From positions 62,001 to 126,000 of the forward strand of contig CAJTGJ010000004.1 in assembly GCA_910575695.1 (NCBI GenBank): 64,000 nt of DNA, read 5' to 3'. The position numbers were made by a program, and so were the translations under genes. Below are positions 33,082 through 41,644 of this stretch, piece after piece (position 1 is the stretch's first letter; each line of letters begins with the position of its first letter). The notes under the pieces were generated by a model. That model saw only the letters and a list, made by a program, of their open reading frames with translations, did not search any database and had not been told where the DNA came from. The DNA comes from Oscillospiraceae bacterium (GTDB lineage: Bacteria > Bacillota > Clostridia > Oscillospirales > Oscillospiraceae).

Positions 33082-33508
33082 ACCAGTCCGAAAACCATCC
33101 AAAAATGTCTCGGTATATGAGAGGAAGTTTTTTCTTCTCCACAACTGAATAGCGGGCGGCCCCGAGTGAACGCGGGGAGCCGGGCGGCGGGTGCGCGGTG
33201 ACTTCTCCCACGGGAGGACGAGCGACCAACACCACCGCCGCGAGTGGGGAACCTGCCAGCCCCACGGCCACGATCCGCGAGGGACAAGCTGGCTGCTTGC
33301 CGCTTGGGGCCGCCGCACAAAACAAGGGAACGCCGGGCCGCTAACTGCTGTCTTTTGACGGGCCGAACATACGGGCCCGGCGTTTCCTCTTTCAAACAAG
33401 TTTGAGACAATTTGTCCCAAGGTGAGGACAGGCTAAAGGGCGGCACTTTTCGGAGTGCTGCCTTTTCGCGTTTCCCCACCAACCAAAAACGCAAAAGGAG
33501 GTTTTGCC
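33082..33508 (+). other. Long GC-rich non-coding stretch with strong secondary structure
   Basis: No convincing gene in these 427 bases. After an AT-rich start containing ATGAGAGGAAG, the stretch 33150-33320 is GC-rich with short complementary pieces (CTCCCACGGGAG, GGGGAACCTGCCAGCCCC, AAGCTGGCTGCTT). A large hairpin follows: AACGCCGGGCC (33329-33339) pairs with GGGCCCGGCGTT. Palindrome B14 comes after it. It could be a regulatory RNA or recombination-directing DNA close to the recombinase. Confidence 0.5.
33400..33422. repeat. Palindrome B, copy 14
   Basis: TTTGAGACA-ATT-TGTCCCAAGG within the non-coding stretch. Confidence 0.85.
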
Positions 33509-33775
33509 GTGAAACTGACCGCACAAGAGCTGGAACAAATGAAAAGCGTGGACATCGGCGCGGTGAGCGCGGATGCGCTGGCTGACGTGAGCGGTATGGC
33601 CTTTGACCGCACCCTCCCCCGGGAGGAGCGGCTGGCCCGGTTCGTAAAACGGGCCGTCAATCCCTACTGCTTTAGCGTGGGCGGCGTGGGCGTGAAAATC
33701 GAATTTGCCGAGGGCGGCCCCTCCCTCCAGGAGACGCTGGCGGCCTTTCTTATCCGGCAAAAGAGCGGGCTGTAA
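33509..33775 (+). CDS. DUF6870-like small protein
   Basis: This 88-residue protein (GTG 33509, AAAGGAGG) reads MKLTAQELEQMKSVDIGAVSADALADVSGMAFDRTLPREERLARFVKRAVNPYCF. Such proteins are found beside the recombinase genes of clostridial ICEs and are of unknown role, perhaps excision control. It is followed by palindrome B15. Confidence 0.72.
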   Translation: MKLTAQELEQMKSVDIGAVSADALADVSGMAFDRTLPREERLARFVKRAVNPYCFSVGGVGVKIEFAEGGPSLQETLAAFLIRQKSGL

Positions 33776-33796
33776 CTGCTGTTGCGGCCTGCTCCC

Positions 33797-33820
33797 ACTT
33801 CGAGACAAAATGTCCCGAGG
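33797..33820. repeat. Palindrome B, copy 15
   Basis: ACTTCGAGACA-AAA-TGTCCCGAGG, upstream of the recombinase promoter region. Confidence 0.85.
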
Positions 33821-33891
33821 CATCGGCATCCTTGTCGATACCCCGGAACAGAGTTATAATATAAGTGTAATGTGATAGGGAAGGAGGAACA

Positions 33892-35577
33892 ATGGCACGA
33901 ACAAAAAACAGAGGGTATCAGCAGACCTCGACCCCTACCTATACGGCCCGGCGTTGGAAGATGGGCGGCTACATCCGGCTTTCCCGAGAGGACTTGCAGA
34001 AAATCAACCGGGGGCTTGACGATAGCAACAGCGTGAAAAACCAGCGCGACATCCTCAACGATTTTCACAATAACCACATGGACGAGTTTGAAAGCTACAC
34101 CGAGTATGTGGACGACGGCCACACGGGAACCGATACGGAGCGCGAAAGTTTCCAGCGGCTTTTAGGGGATGTGATGAGCGGGAAAATCAACTGTGTCGTG
34201 GTGAAAGACCTTTCCCGGTTTGCCCGGAATTACAGTGACGCTGGCAGTCTGATTGATAACCTTTTTGTGCAGATGGGCGTCCGCTTTATCAGTCTTGCTG
34301 AAAATGTGGACAGCTACCTAAACCCCGACAGCGTTTCAAATATTATCGTTCCGATAACTAACGTGATGAACGATAACTATTGCTACCAGACCTCAAAGAA
34401 AATCCGGCAGGTATTTGACTATAAGCGGCGCAACGGCCAATACATCGGCTCCTTTGCCCCCTACGGCTACATAAAAGACCCGGCAAACAAGCATCAACTT
34501 CTGGTGGATGCCGAGGCCGCCGAAATCGTCAAGCGCGTTTACTCCATGCTCCTGCAAGGCTCGTCAAAGAGGGCCATCGCGCTCTACCTCAACGAACACG
34601 GCATACCCAGCCCCACGGCCTACCGCCGGAAAAAGGGCCTGCCCGTTTCCTCGGCTGTGGCGGACGACCCCATGTGGGGAGCCCGGATGATACATGAAAT
34701 CCTCACCAACCCCATTTACACCGGGGATTTGGTGCAGGGCCGCCGCCGTGTGAAAAGCTACAAGGTACACCAGATCGAGGCTGTGCCGGAGGAGGAATGG
34801 GTACGGGTTCCCGATACCCACGAGGCGATTATCCCCCGCGAAACCTTTGACAAGGTGCAGGCCCTGCTGGTACGCGATACCCGGACTTCACCCAAAGGGC
34901 GGGAGGTTCATCTGTTCAGCGGTTTTCTGAAATGCGCGGATTGCGGGAAGTCAATCACCCGCAGCGTGAGCGGGAAAAATGTGTATTATGCCTGCTCCAC
35001 CTACAAGAACCGCTCCCGGACGGCCTGCTCCATGCACTCTATCAAGCACAACCGTTTGGAGGCCGCCGTTCTGTTCGCTATCCAGTATCAAGTGAACACC
35101 GCCGTTTCCTACTCGGAATTGATAGCCCGTATCAATTCGGCCCCGCTGAAAAAAAGTCAATCCCACCGCCTGAACGACCAGATAGCCGCAAAGGAAAAGG
35201 AATTGACGAAAATCACCCGCTATAAACAGTGCTTGTATCAAGATTGGAAAGACGGGGAAATCACCCAGCAGGAATACCGGGATATGAAAGCCGATTATGA
35301 ACGGCAGGCCGCCGAGCTTGCGGATGTGCTGGCCCGGCTGAACGCGGAACGGACGGAGCTCTTAAACGGCGTTGACAAGGAACACCCCGCGCTGGTAGCC
35401 TTTGCAAAGTATCAAAGCATCGAAACGCTGACCCGTGAAATCCTCACGGACTTGGTAGACCATATCAAGGTCTACGAAAACGGCAATATTAGTGTTCACT
35501 TCAAGTTTGCGGACGAGTTCCGCCGGATTGCCGAGTACATTGAAATCAACACCACTGACACCGCCGAGGCGGGCTGA
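33892..35577 (+). CDS. Large serine recombinase of the nested element
   Basis: This 561-residue protein has catalytic Ser31 in GGYIRLSRED, the resolvase core (VKDLSRFARNYSDAGSLIDN), a recombinase domain (GYIKDPANKHQLLVDAEAAEIVKRVYSMLLQGSS) and a zinc ribbon (CADCGK...YYACSTYKNRSRTAC). A coiled coil follows (AAKEKELTKITRYKQCLYQDWKDGEITQQEYRDMKADYE). It is of the TnpX/TndX type, which integrates and excises ICE circles at short sequences around a GA dinucleotide. It lies 37 bases from the right attachment site, so it is almost certainly the integrase of this element. Confidence 0.95.
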   Translation: MARTKNRGYQQTSTPTYTARRWKMGGYIRLSREDLQKINRGLDDSNSVKNQRDILNDFHNNHMDEFESYTEYVDDGHTGTDTERESFQRLLGDVMSGKINCVVVKDLSRFARNYSDAGSLIDNLFVQMGVRFISLAENVDSYLNPDSVSNIIVPITNVMNDNYCYQTSKKIRQVFDYKRRNGQYIGSFAPYGYIKDPANKHQLLVDAEAAEIVKRVYSMLLQGSSKRAIALYLNEHGIPSPTAYRRKKGLPVSSAVADDPMWGARMIHEILTNPIYTGDLVQGRRRVKSYKVHQIEAVPEEEWVRVPDTHEAIIPRETFDKVQALLVRDTRTSPKGREVHLFSGFLKCADCGKSITRSVSGKNVYYACSTYKNRSRTACSMHSIKHNRLEAAVLFAIQYQVNTAVSYSELIARINSAPLKKSQSHRLNDQIAAKEKELTKITRYKQCLYQDWKDGEITQQEYRDMKADYERQAAELADVLARLNAERTELLNGVDKEHPALVAFAKYQSIETLTREILTDLVDHIKVYENGNISVHFKFADEFRRIAEYIEINTTDTAEAG

Positions 35578-35614
35578 CCCCCGCCAAAGCATGAAACCCT
35601 TTTGACAGTGTGTT

Positions 35615-35627
35615 TTCCTAATAGGAG
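35615..35627. other. Right attachment site (attR) of the nested element
   Basis: TTCCTAATAGGAG, preceded by ACAGTGTGTT inside the element. It is the inverted counterpart of the left junction at 11961-11974. The stop codon of the outer-element gene (35618) lies inside it. Confidence 0.7.
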
Positions 35628-35860
35628 TTAATCATAAGGTCGCTGTCGTAAACGTCCCGTTCGCCGCTCTCCGGGATTTCCACAGGGATCAAGGTCAGTA
35701 CCGTCCCCAAAAGGGCCGCGTTGCCATCGGCGCTCACCAGCTCATAGTAGAACATATCAGGGCTTTGCTCGTCGGGCGGGATGTCCTGATCCGTGAACAG
35801 GGCGGGAATACCGAAAATCTCAATTTCCCGCAGGGGCGTCTGCCCGGTCTTTTTTTCCAT
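35618..35860 (-). CDS. Small LPD28-like ICE protein
   Basis: This 80-residue protein reads MEKKTGQTPLREIEIFGIPALFTDQDIPPDEQ and MFYYELVSADGNAALLGTVLTLIPVEIPESGERDVYDSDL. The IFGIPALFT start and GTVLT centre recall the LPD28 domain of ICE polyproteins. Its stop codon is within the attachment site of the nested element, so the C-terminus may have been altered or truncated by the insertion; the probable continuation is the 35-aa frame at 11845-11952. Confidence 0.6.
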   Translation of the reverse strand: MEKKTGQTPLREIEIFGIPALFTDQDIPPDEQSPDMFYYELVSADGNAALLGTVLTLIPVEIPESGERDVYDSDLMINSY

Positions 35861-35871
35861 AGGGTCAACTC

Positions 35872-36825
35872 CTATCTTCGTGTTTTTTGTGCGCGGCGTT
35901 TTCCTTTCTGGCGGGGGCGCTGTTCCTGCGTCCGCTCCAGCTTCGGCGGGGGCGGTGAGATAGCGTCAATGATTTCCCCGGCGGTGGAGTGGATCACGTT
36001 GAGCGAGGCTTTCAGCTCGGCAAGCTCCGTGCCCTTGCTCCAACTGGCAACATAGGCGAGGGAGTAGTCTGTGGTGTCAATGCCAAAATGCTGGCACACA
36101 ACATAGGCGATGCTTTCGGCCTCCACTTCCTTGCGCCGTTTTTCCGCTGGTGTTGGTACTGCCAGCAGATCCTCCGGCTGGTGCAGCTTTGCGTGGGCAA
36201 TCTCATGCACCAGAGTTTTGATTGTCTGCACCTGGCTCATTCCGGGCTTGACAACGATTCGGTTCTCTGTAAAGCTCGTGTAGCCCTTTGCGCTCCGCTT
36301 AAAATCCTCCTGCACAACCGGCAGGGGGGATAGGGCGGTCAGCCGGTCATAGATGCCGGTATAGTCCGCCACATCGCCGCTCAATTCGGAAACGCCGATT
36401 TGTGGCCGCTCCCGGCCCTCGGTCTGGCTCAGATCGAAAACATGGGCGATCTTAAAGCGGTTTGGGGAAATTTTCACTTTTTCCGTGAGGGGTTTTCCGT
36501 CCGGTCCACAAATCGTCTGCCCGGATAATGGGTCGATCTTCTCCCGTTCCAGCGTGGCCCGGAAGTTACAAGGCGCTAAAATCTGGATGCCCTTTTCCCC
36601 TTTCTTCACCTGACGGCCCAACTGTGTCCAGGTGTTATACCCGGCAACATTGGTGGCGTGGGGGCACTGAAAGAGGATCAGCAGGGCATTTCCAAAACTG
36701 TAATGATGAAATTTTGCCATAGCGGTGATGTATTGAGCATAGCTGTCGCTGGCGTACAGCTCCCTGACGCCGTTTTCCAGCCGCTCCGTCAACTCGGCCA
36801 CGCGCTCGTCAGTCTCATAGGGCAT
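35872..36825 (-). CDS. ArdC-like antirestriction/zincin protein
   Basis: The N-terminal single-stranded-DNA-binding-type domain is seen as YNTWTQLGRQVKKGEKGIQIL and HVFDLSQTEG. The zincin motif HEIAHAKLH (His207, Glu208, His211) is intact, followed by ESIAYVVCQHFGID with a likely third ligand Glu. This 317-residue protein matches ArdC-type proteins that protect incoming single-stranded DNA during conjugation. The C-terminus is basic (RQKGKRRAQKTRR). It is the active counterpart of the gene at 6861-7754 in the same element. Confidence 0.85.
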   Translation of the reverse strand: MPYETDERVAELTERLENGVRELYASDSYAQYITAMAKFHHYSFGNALLILFQCPHATNVAGYNTWTQLGRQVKKGEKGIQILAPCNFRATLEREKIDPLSGQTICGPDGKPLTEKVKISPNRFKIAHVFDLSQTEGRERPQIGVSELSGDVADYTGIYDRLTALSPLPVVQEDFKRSAKGYTSFTENRIVVKPGMSQVQTIKTLVHEIAHAKLHQPEDLLAVPTPAEKRRKEVEAESIAYVVCQHFGIDTTDYSLAYVASWSKGTELAELKASLNVIHSTAGEIIDAISPPPPKLERTQEQRPRQKGKRRAQKTRR

Positions 36826-36831
36826 GGCACG

Positions 36832-37242
36832 TTACCTTGTGGGAGGCTTGTGCGGCTGCTTAGGTCGTTCCGGCGGATATTGGGGGTCTGCGTCCACCTT
36901 GATCGTGAACGGCTTATCCCCGTTCATAGCAATCAATACCTCCGCTTTTTTGAAACGCTCCTTATAGGTCTTTACCTGCTCCGGGGTGAGGGAGATAAAA
37001 TTTTCTTCGCCCAGGCCGCACACAAAAAAAGTGCCAAACACGCCGCCGTAACTGCGTTCCGGGATGGAGCGGTTAAACTCTAAGCCCTCAAATATGCCGT
37101 TCTCATTACATACAAGGGCAACTTCCTCCTGGAATGGGTAAATTGCCTGAATAAGTCCACCGACAGTTTTTTGCATTTCGGCAAGGCCATTGATTTCTTT
37201 CTCATAGGGCAAAAAACCGGGTTCCACAACTAAAACATTCAT
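36832..37242 (-). CDS. DUF3846 protein
   Basis: This 136-residue protein starts at MNVLVVEPGFLPYEKEINGLAEMQKTVGGLIQAIYPFQEEVALVCNENG, the typical DUF3846 start, with EFNRSIPE following. The C-terminal tail is Pro/Lys-rich. The start at 37242 was chosen because the family begins there; the longer open frame is a shadow of the DUF3560 gene. Function unknown; common in ICE accessory blocks. Confidence 0.82.
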   Translation of the reverse strand: MNVLVVEPGFLPYEKEINGLAEMQKTVGGLIQAIYPFQEEVALVCNENGIFEGLEFNRSIPERSYGGVFGTFFVCGLGEENFISLTPEQVKTYKERFKKAEVLIAMNGDKPFTIKVDADPQYPPERPKQPHKPPTR

Positions 37243-37253
37243 CTTCGCGCCCC

Positions 37254-38078
37254 CTATCTTGTGGGGCCGCCCTGCTTCTTCCGCTTCGGATGGATTTTCA
37301 CAGGGTCGGTGCCGTCTATGGGCTGGATGGCCTTGATCCGGCTGGCGGCGTAGATGGCGTTGTCCGTCAACTGCCGCTGCCATGCGCCCTCGCTCCGCGC
37401 CCATTTGAAGCCCCAGCTTTTCAGCTCTGTTCGGACTTCCTCGCTGGGGATTTCATCAAAAAAGATTTGCAGCCGGTTTTTGTCCCCGTTGGCCTCAACT
37501 CTGCCGCCCTCAAAGGCCCAGCCGGTATATCCCAGCTCTTTTGCCTGGGAGAGTTTCTGGATGCGCTTTTCTGTGGTGCGGATATTCCGATTGTTGTTAC
37601 TCAATGTACAAGAGGCAAACGGCTTTTTATCCCACGGGTGGTACTCCATACCGCTCTCCAGCTTGGCCGCTTCTTCATCGGACAGGCCCGGAAAGCCCTG
37701 GCAGGTGCCGTTCTTCTTGTAATAGGCGTTGACCGCTTTCATAAATTCCTGGGTCTGTTTCAGTCCCTCCAGCTTTTCCGTCAGCTTGGCGATGGCCTCC
37801 GGGTCATCGGAGGAAATGGCAGTGTTATTCTCTGCCGCCTGCGCTCTGCGCTCATAATAGTCGGCCTTGTCAGATGCCGCAACGGACTGGCGCATTTTAT
37901 TGTCGGCCCTCTCGCGATAGCGGGCATCTGCGGAACTCATGATCGGCTGTCCTCCTGGGATAGCGTGGATCATGTTCCAGGACTGCCTGGATAGCGCATC
38001 GCTTTGGGCGCGGGCCTTGTCCGCCCTTTCGCGGAGGCGGTCAATGCGTTCTTGTTTTTTCTGCTCGTATTCGTTCAA
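37254..38078 (-). CDS. DUF3560 protein
   Basis: This 274-residue protein has an N-terminal DUF3560 helical region: ERADKARAQSDALSRQSWNMIHAIPGGQPIMSSADARYRERADNKM, with DKADYYERRAQAAENN. The C-terminal half has YTGWAFEGGRVEANGDKNRLQIFFDEIPSEEVRTELKSWGFKWARSEGAWQRQL, a segment often fused to DUF3560. It is an abundant ICE and phage protein of unknown role. It is followed within 12 bases by DUF3846. Confidence 0.85.
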   Translation of the reverse strand: MNEYEQKKQERIDRLRERADKARAQSDALSRQSWNMIHAIPGGQPIMSSADARYRERADNKMRQSVAASDKADYYERRAQAAENNTAISSDDPEAIAKLTEKLEGLKQTQEFMKAVNAYYKKNGTCQGFPGLSDEEAAKLESGMEYHPWDKKPFASCTLSNNNRNIRTTEKRIQKLSQAKELGYTGWAFEGGRVEANGDKNRLQIFFDEIPSEEVRTELKSWGFKWARSEGAWQRQLTDNAIYAASRIKAIQPIDGTDPVKIHPKRKKQGGPTR

Positions 38079-38113
38079 AAAATCATCCTCTCTGATAGTC
38101 CGGCATGAAAGAT

Positions 38114-38144
38114 GGAAATGCGTCTCATGGTGAGACGCATTTCC
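38114..38144. repeat. Palindrome A, copy 7
   Basis: GGAAATGCGTCTCA and TGAGACGCATTTCC around TGG, between the DUF3560 and PAPS-reductase-like genes. Confidence 0.9.
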
Positions 38145-38158
38145 GCCCTGTCATATAA

Positions 38159-39091
38159 TCAGCGGCCTTTCTTCCGCTTTTGAGGCTTTTTCTGCCCTTT
38201 CTGACGGTCTTTCAAGTGCTGCTCCAGCGTTTTGGGCGGCAGATCGTCAACGGCGATAATCACATTTTTGGGCGGTACGCCCTTGAGCATATCGCGGATT
38301 TCCTTGGACTTGTCCTGTTCCATCTCGGCCTCCTTTCTTGCAACATCCTCAGCGGCAAAACGATGTTCCAGCTGCTCCACATTCCAGTTATCCTTGAAAC
38401 GGCCTAATGCGCTGTGTCCGAATTGGTCTAAAGCCCGCTTGTCCAGTTCACGCAGTCTGGCCCACAACTCCGGGTGATAACAGCGCAGATTTTTTAGTTC
38501 GCCTATCCGCTGAAAGGGACAGCACCAGCAGGAACAGCGGTGATAAATCTCATAGAGGCCGTTCCAGTCAAAGCCCCGGTCATAGCAGATTTTCAATGCC
38601 TGGGCCTCGGTGATACCCCATTCAACAAGGGGGTAAATCTCATCCTTTATGCGGGCCGGTTCATCTGCCGCTATGCCAACATAGTGCAGGGCGTTCTTTT
38701 CCTTTTTCAGTCGATTGACTTCCTTGGCGATCAAATGGGTTTTGAGTTGTCCGGTACACCAGCGCACACGAATACCCGGCCAGCCGTTCCCGTAGGGAGG
38801 TACACCCAGCTTTGCCCGGTTTTCAAGTGTTTTCGGTTTTTCTTTCGGCTGGTCGAACATAAGCCATTCAAAACCCTTGGGGTGGCGCAGGATCGTCAGG
38901 TGGATGCCGCGCTCCTGATACAATACCTGGTCGATTTTGTCCCAATGGCGGTACATTTCGGGAAATTCCATGCCTGTGTCCGCCGTGAGAACGCAGTCAA
39001 TGGGCATCCCGGCCTCCAGCATAAGCAGGAGCATGGCCGTCGAGTCCTTGCCCCCTGAGCAGGAGACGGCGTGGTAGTATTTGTCAGCTAC
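38159..39091 (-). CDS. PAPS-reductase-like (PP-loop) protein with unresolved start
   Basis: The PP-loop SCSGGKDSTAMLL that defines the PAPS-reductase/DndC group lies upstream of the first ATG (39034). In frame, the sequence runs back to GTA at 39091 (VADKYYHAVSCSGGKDS) and then meets a stop, with no ATG, GTG or TTG between. An AGGTG site is 7 bases from GTA. Either a rare start is used or the start codon is mutated. Downstream are RCSCWCCPF, a possible Fe-S or zinc cysteine cluster, and a basic tail. ICE and phage members may modify nucleic acid or sulfur compounds; activity unknown. Confidence 0.72.
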   Translation of the reverse strand, partial: VADKYYHAVSCSGGKDSTAMLLLMLEAGMPIDCVLTADTGMEFPEMYRHWDKIDQVLYQERGIHLTILRHPKGFEWLMFDQPKEKPKTLENRAKLGVPPYGNGWPGIRVRWCTGQLKTHLIAKEVNRLKKEKNALHYVGIAADEPARIKDEIYPLVEWGITEAQALKICYDRGFDWNGLYEIYHRCSCWCCPFQRIGELKNLRCYHPELWARLRELDKRALDQFGHSALGRFKDNWNVEQLEHRFAAEDVARKEAEMEQDKSKEIRDMLKGVPPKNVIIAVDDLPPKTLEQHLKDRQKGQKKPQKRKKGR

Positions 39092-39115
39092 GGGCCGTCA
39101 CCTGCTTTCGGGCAG

Positions 39116-39141
39116 AAAAAAAGCGCCCCTTTGGGCGCACG
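39116..39141 (-). terminator. Terminator-like hairpin between ParB-like and PAPS-reductase-like genes
   Basis: GCGCCCAAAGGGGCGC followed by a T-run on the minus strand. It would lower transcription of the distal outer operon. Confidence 0.65.
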
Positions 39142-39177
39142 TTGCGGGGACGATCCGGCTGCTGGCCGGGCTGATAA

Positions 39178-41583
39178 TCACCGGGTCGGACCGCTTTTCT
39201 TGAAAATCGCCGCTTTCTGCTGCTCTTTCATCTGCCGCTGGCGGCGTTCCTCCAGCGCCGAGTACACGCTTTCCTCAATCTCACGGGGGGTCATGGACAC
39301 ATCGGGGAAATACTTGCGGAGGCGGTCCCCGGTCAAAATCACCTTGGTCACTTCGGGCCGCTCCTGCGTCCCCTTGAACGGGTCGTCGTCCCTTTCCGGG
39401 GCGGGAGCATCATGGGCGGGCGGTTCAGCGCCCTGCTCCGGGGCGGGAGCTTTTTCCGGCTCCTCCCACGGGGGAATATCTGCGGCGGGGGGCGTGTCCG
39501 GGGTCTGGGGAACATCGGGAGAGGCGGGAATGGGCGGCTGGGGGGCCGGTTCGCCAGCGGGTTCCGGGGCCGCGCCGGTGGTGGGGGCCTCCGGCTGCTG
39601 TACCGGCTCCGGCTGCTTGGGCGCGATGTCCTTATCGTCCAAAATCTTCCGCAATTCCATTTCATCCAGCTTCTTGCCCTCGCCCTCGGCTTTCTTCATG
39701 CGGATAATGCGGTCAGTGGTGGTCTTATAGCCCAGGTCAAGCAGGTGCAGAACGGATTCCTGCGTCTTGGGCTTCAGCGCGGACATTTCGGCTGCGGTGG
39801 AAATGGAGAGCTTGCCCTCGTCAACCAGGTCGCACACGCCCTTGATTGCCTCCGACATACGGATCAGGCGGTTGAGCTTGGAGACGGTCATGCCCATTTC
39901 CTGCGCCAGCTTCGCGTCGCTTTGCAGCTCATTTGCGGAAAAGCCTTTCTTTCTGCGGCCCGCCTTCTGCTTCATGCCCTCCATCTTCATCCGCAGGGCG
40001 CGGGACAGGTCATAGCTGGAAATTTTGTCCCGGTGCAGGTTGCCGTCCGCCACGATGATCTTGGCGTCCGCGTCGCCAATTTTCTGGATAATGGTGGGGA
40101 CGGCCTGGTTGAGCATGGTGGCGGCAATATGGCGGCGCTGGCCGGACAGGATTTCCAGCCCGCCCTTTTCGTTGAACCGGGCCAGCACCGGGTCTTTGAT
40201 GCCCACCAATTCAATGGATTTCAAAAGCTCCTTGAAGTTCTCGCTTTCAACATCCACGGAAAAATTGTTGTAGCTGGATTTCTCCAGATAGGCCGGGTGG
40301 AGGGTGATGAAATAGGACTCGCCCTCTTTCGGGGTGGGCAGAGTTTTCCGCGCCGCCTCGTCAGGGGCCGTGAGGCGCTTCTCAAAAATCTGCGTGATAG
40401 CAGTCCCGGCAGGTCCCTCCTTGGCGGCGGTCAGGGCTTCGCCCTTATCCTGACCGGGAGGGTCTGTCTCTGCCGTACCGCCTTTTTGGGCCTCTCGCTC
40501 CGCTTTGTCAGCATTGGCGAGGTCAGTCAGGGAAATGGGTTGGCCGGACTTCGCTTGGGCCTCCAGCTCGGCAACGGTAGGTGTATCCTTTTCACCGGGG
40601 GCGGCAGGAGTCTTGTCCTCCTTGGGCGTATCGCCGGGGGCGGCAGGAGCCTTGTCCTCCTTGGGTTTCTCGCCGGGGGCGGCAGGGGCCTTGTCCTCCT
40701 TGGGCTTCTCGCCGGGAGCGGCGGGGGCCTTGTCCTCCTTGGGCGTATCGCCGGGGGCGGCAGGGGCCTTGTCCTCCTTGGGCGTATCGCCGGGGGCGGC
40801 AGGGGCCTTGTCCTCCTTGGGCGTATCGCCGGGGGCGGCGGGGGTCTTGTCCTCTTTGGGCTTCTCGCCGGGGGCGGCGGGGGCCTTGTCCTCCTTGGGT
40901 TTCTCGCCGGGGGCGGCAGGGGCCTTGTCCTCCTTGGGCTTCTCACCGGGGGAGGCAGGGGTCTTGTCGTTCTTGGTCTTATCGCCAGGGACGGCGGGGG
41001 TCTTGTCGTCCTTGGGCGTATCGCCGGGAGCGGCAGGGGCCTTGTCCTCCTTGGGCTTCTCACCGGGGGCGGCAGGGGCTTTGTCCTCCTTGGGCTTCTC
41101 ACCGGGGGCGGCAGGGGTCTTGTCGTCCTTGGTCATATCGCCGGGGGCGGCAGGGCTTTTGTCCTCCTTGGTCTTATCGCCAGGGGCGGCGGGGGCCTCT
41201 GCACTCTTGGTCATATCCTTATCGGGGACAGGCTCAAGGAGCTTGCCGGGGATGGGAGCGTTGGGGTTGTTCTTCACCGCCTTGCGGTAGGCGATGGCCT
41301 CCTGCATGGTCATCTCATAGACATGGGCGGGGATGTCCGGCTTCTTCGCCAGCTCACTGGCCCTGCGGCGGCGGTAGCCGGACAAGAGCTGATACTCGCC
41401 ATCGTCCCGCCGGCGCAGAATGACAGGCTCCTTGATGCCGCTGCTCTCAATGCTGAGTACCATACTGCCCAGCGATTTGTCCTGGGGTTTTGCGATGAAC
41501 ACGTTGGGCAGGTCATGGATTTTGGACAGCGGGATCACCTGGAGCTTCGCCTGGGTCGGGGTTTTGCTGATTTCATTTGCCAT
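39178..41583 (-). CDS. Two-domain ParB-like protein with 13-residue repeat array
   Basis: This 801-residue protein has a first ParB N-domain at residues about 13-105 (VIPLSKIHDLPNVF, box LLSGYRRRRASELA). Fifteen tandem copies of a 13-residue unit (consensus APAAPGEKPKEDK) span residues 130-324. A second ParB domain starts near 425 (FKELLKSIELVGIKDPVLARF, box ILSGQRRHIAATML), followed by a helix-turn-helix region (KLAQEMGMTVSKLNRLIRM). The C-terminus is Pro-rich, then basic. The array should form an extended charged spacer between two DNA-binding clamps. The gene lies two genes after repA, as in ICE replication and partition blocks, but no parA is seen. Confidence 0.85.
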   Translation of the reverse strand: MANEISKTPTQAKLQVIPLSKIHDLPNVFIAKPQDKSLGSMVLSIESSGIKEPVILRRRDDGEYQLLSGYRRRRASELAKKPDIPAHVYEMTMQEAIAYRKAVKNNPNAPIPGKLLEPVPDKDMTKSAEAPAAPGDKTKEDKSPAAPGDMTKDDKTPAAPGEKPKEDKAPAAPGEKPKEDKAPAAPGDTPKDDKTPAVPGDKTKNDKTPASPGEKPKEDKAPAAPGEKPKEDKAPAAPGEKPKEDKTPAAPGDTPKEDKAPAAPGDTPKEDKAPAAPGDTPKEDKAPAAPGEKPKEDKAPAAPGEKPKEDKAPAAPGDTPKEDKTPAAPGEKDTPTVAELEAQAKSGQPISLTDLANADKAEREAQKGGTAETDPPGQDKGEALTAAKEGPAGTAITQIFEKRLTAPDEAARKTLPTPKEGESYFITLHPAYLEKSSYNNFSVDVESENFKELLKSIELVGIKDPVLARFNEKGGLEILSGQRRHIAATMLNQAVPTIIQKIGDADAKIIVADGNLHRDKISSYDLSRALRMKMEGMKQKAGRRKKGFSANELQSDAKLAQEMGMTVSKLNRLIRMSEAIKGVCDLVDEGKLSISTAAEMSALKPKTQESVLHLLDLGYKTTTDRIIRMKKAEGEGKKLDEMELRKILDDKDIAPKQPEPVQQPEAPTTGAAPEPAGEPAPQPPIPASPDVPQTPDTPPAADIPPWEEPEKAPAPEQGAEPPAHDAPAPERDDDPFKGTQERPEVTKVILTGDRLRKYFPDVSMTPREIEESVYSALEERRQRQMKEQQKAAIFKKSGPTR
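40612..41196 (-). repeat. 39-bp tandem repeat array (15 units) in the ParB-like gene
   Basis: Fifteen full units of 39 bp plus a partial sixteenth, encoding (A/T)PAAPG(E/D)(K/T)(P/T)K(E/D)DK. Adjacent units are nearly identical at DNA level, so the number of units should vary between strains. Confidence 0.95.
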
Positions 41584-41616
41584 TTATAGTCCTCCTGATT
41601 AAAAATATTTGCTAAA

Positions 41617-41643
41617 AAATACGTCTCATGGTGAGACGCATTT
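41617..41643. repeat. Palindrome A, copy 8
   Basis: AAATACGTCTCA and TGAGACGCATTT around TGG, between the ParB-like gene and the small gene upstream. Confidence 0.88.
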
Positions 41644-41644
41644 C

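Noticed and set aside
39412-41589. 725-codon plus-strand frame with Gly-rich repeats
   Set aside because: It is the antisense reading of the 39-bp repeat array in the two-domain ParB-like gene; repeats keep several frames open.
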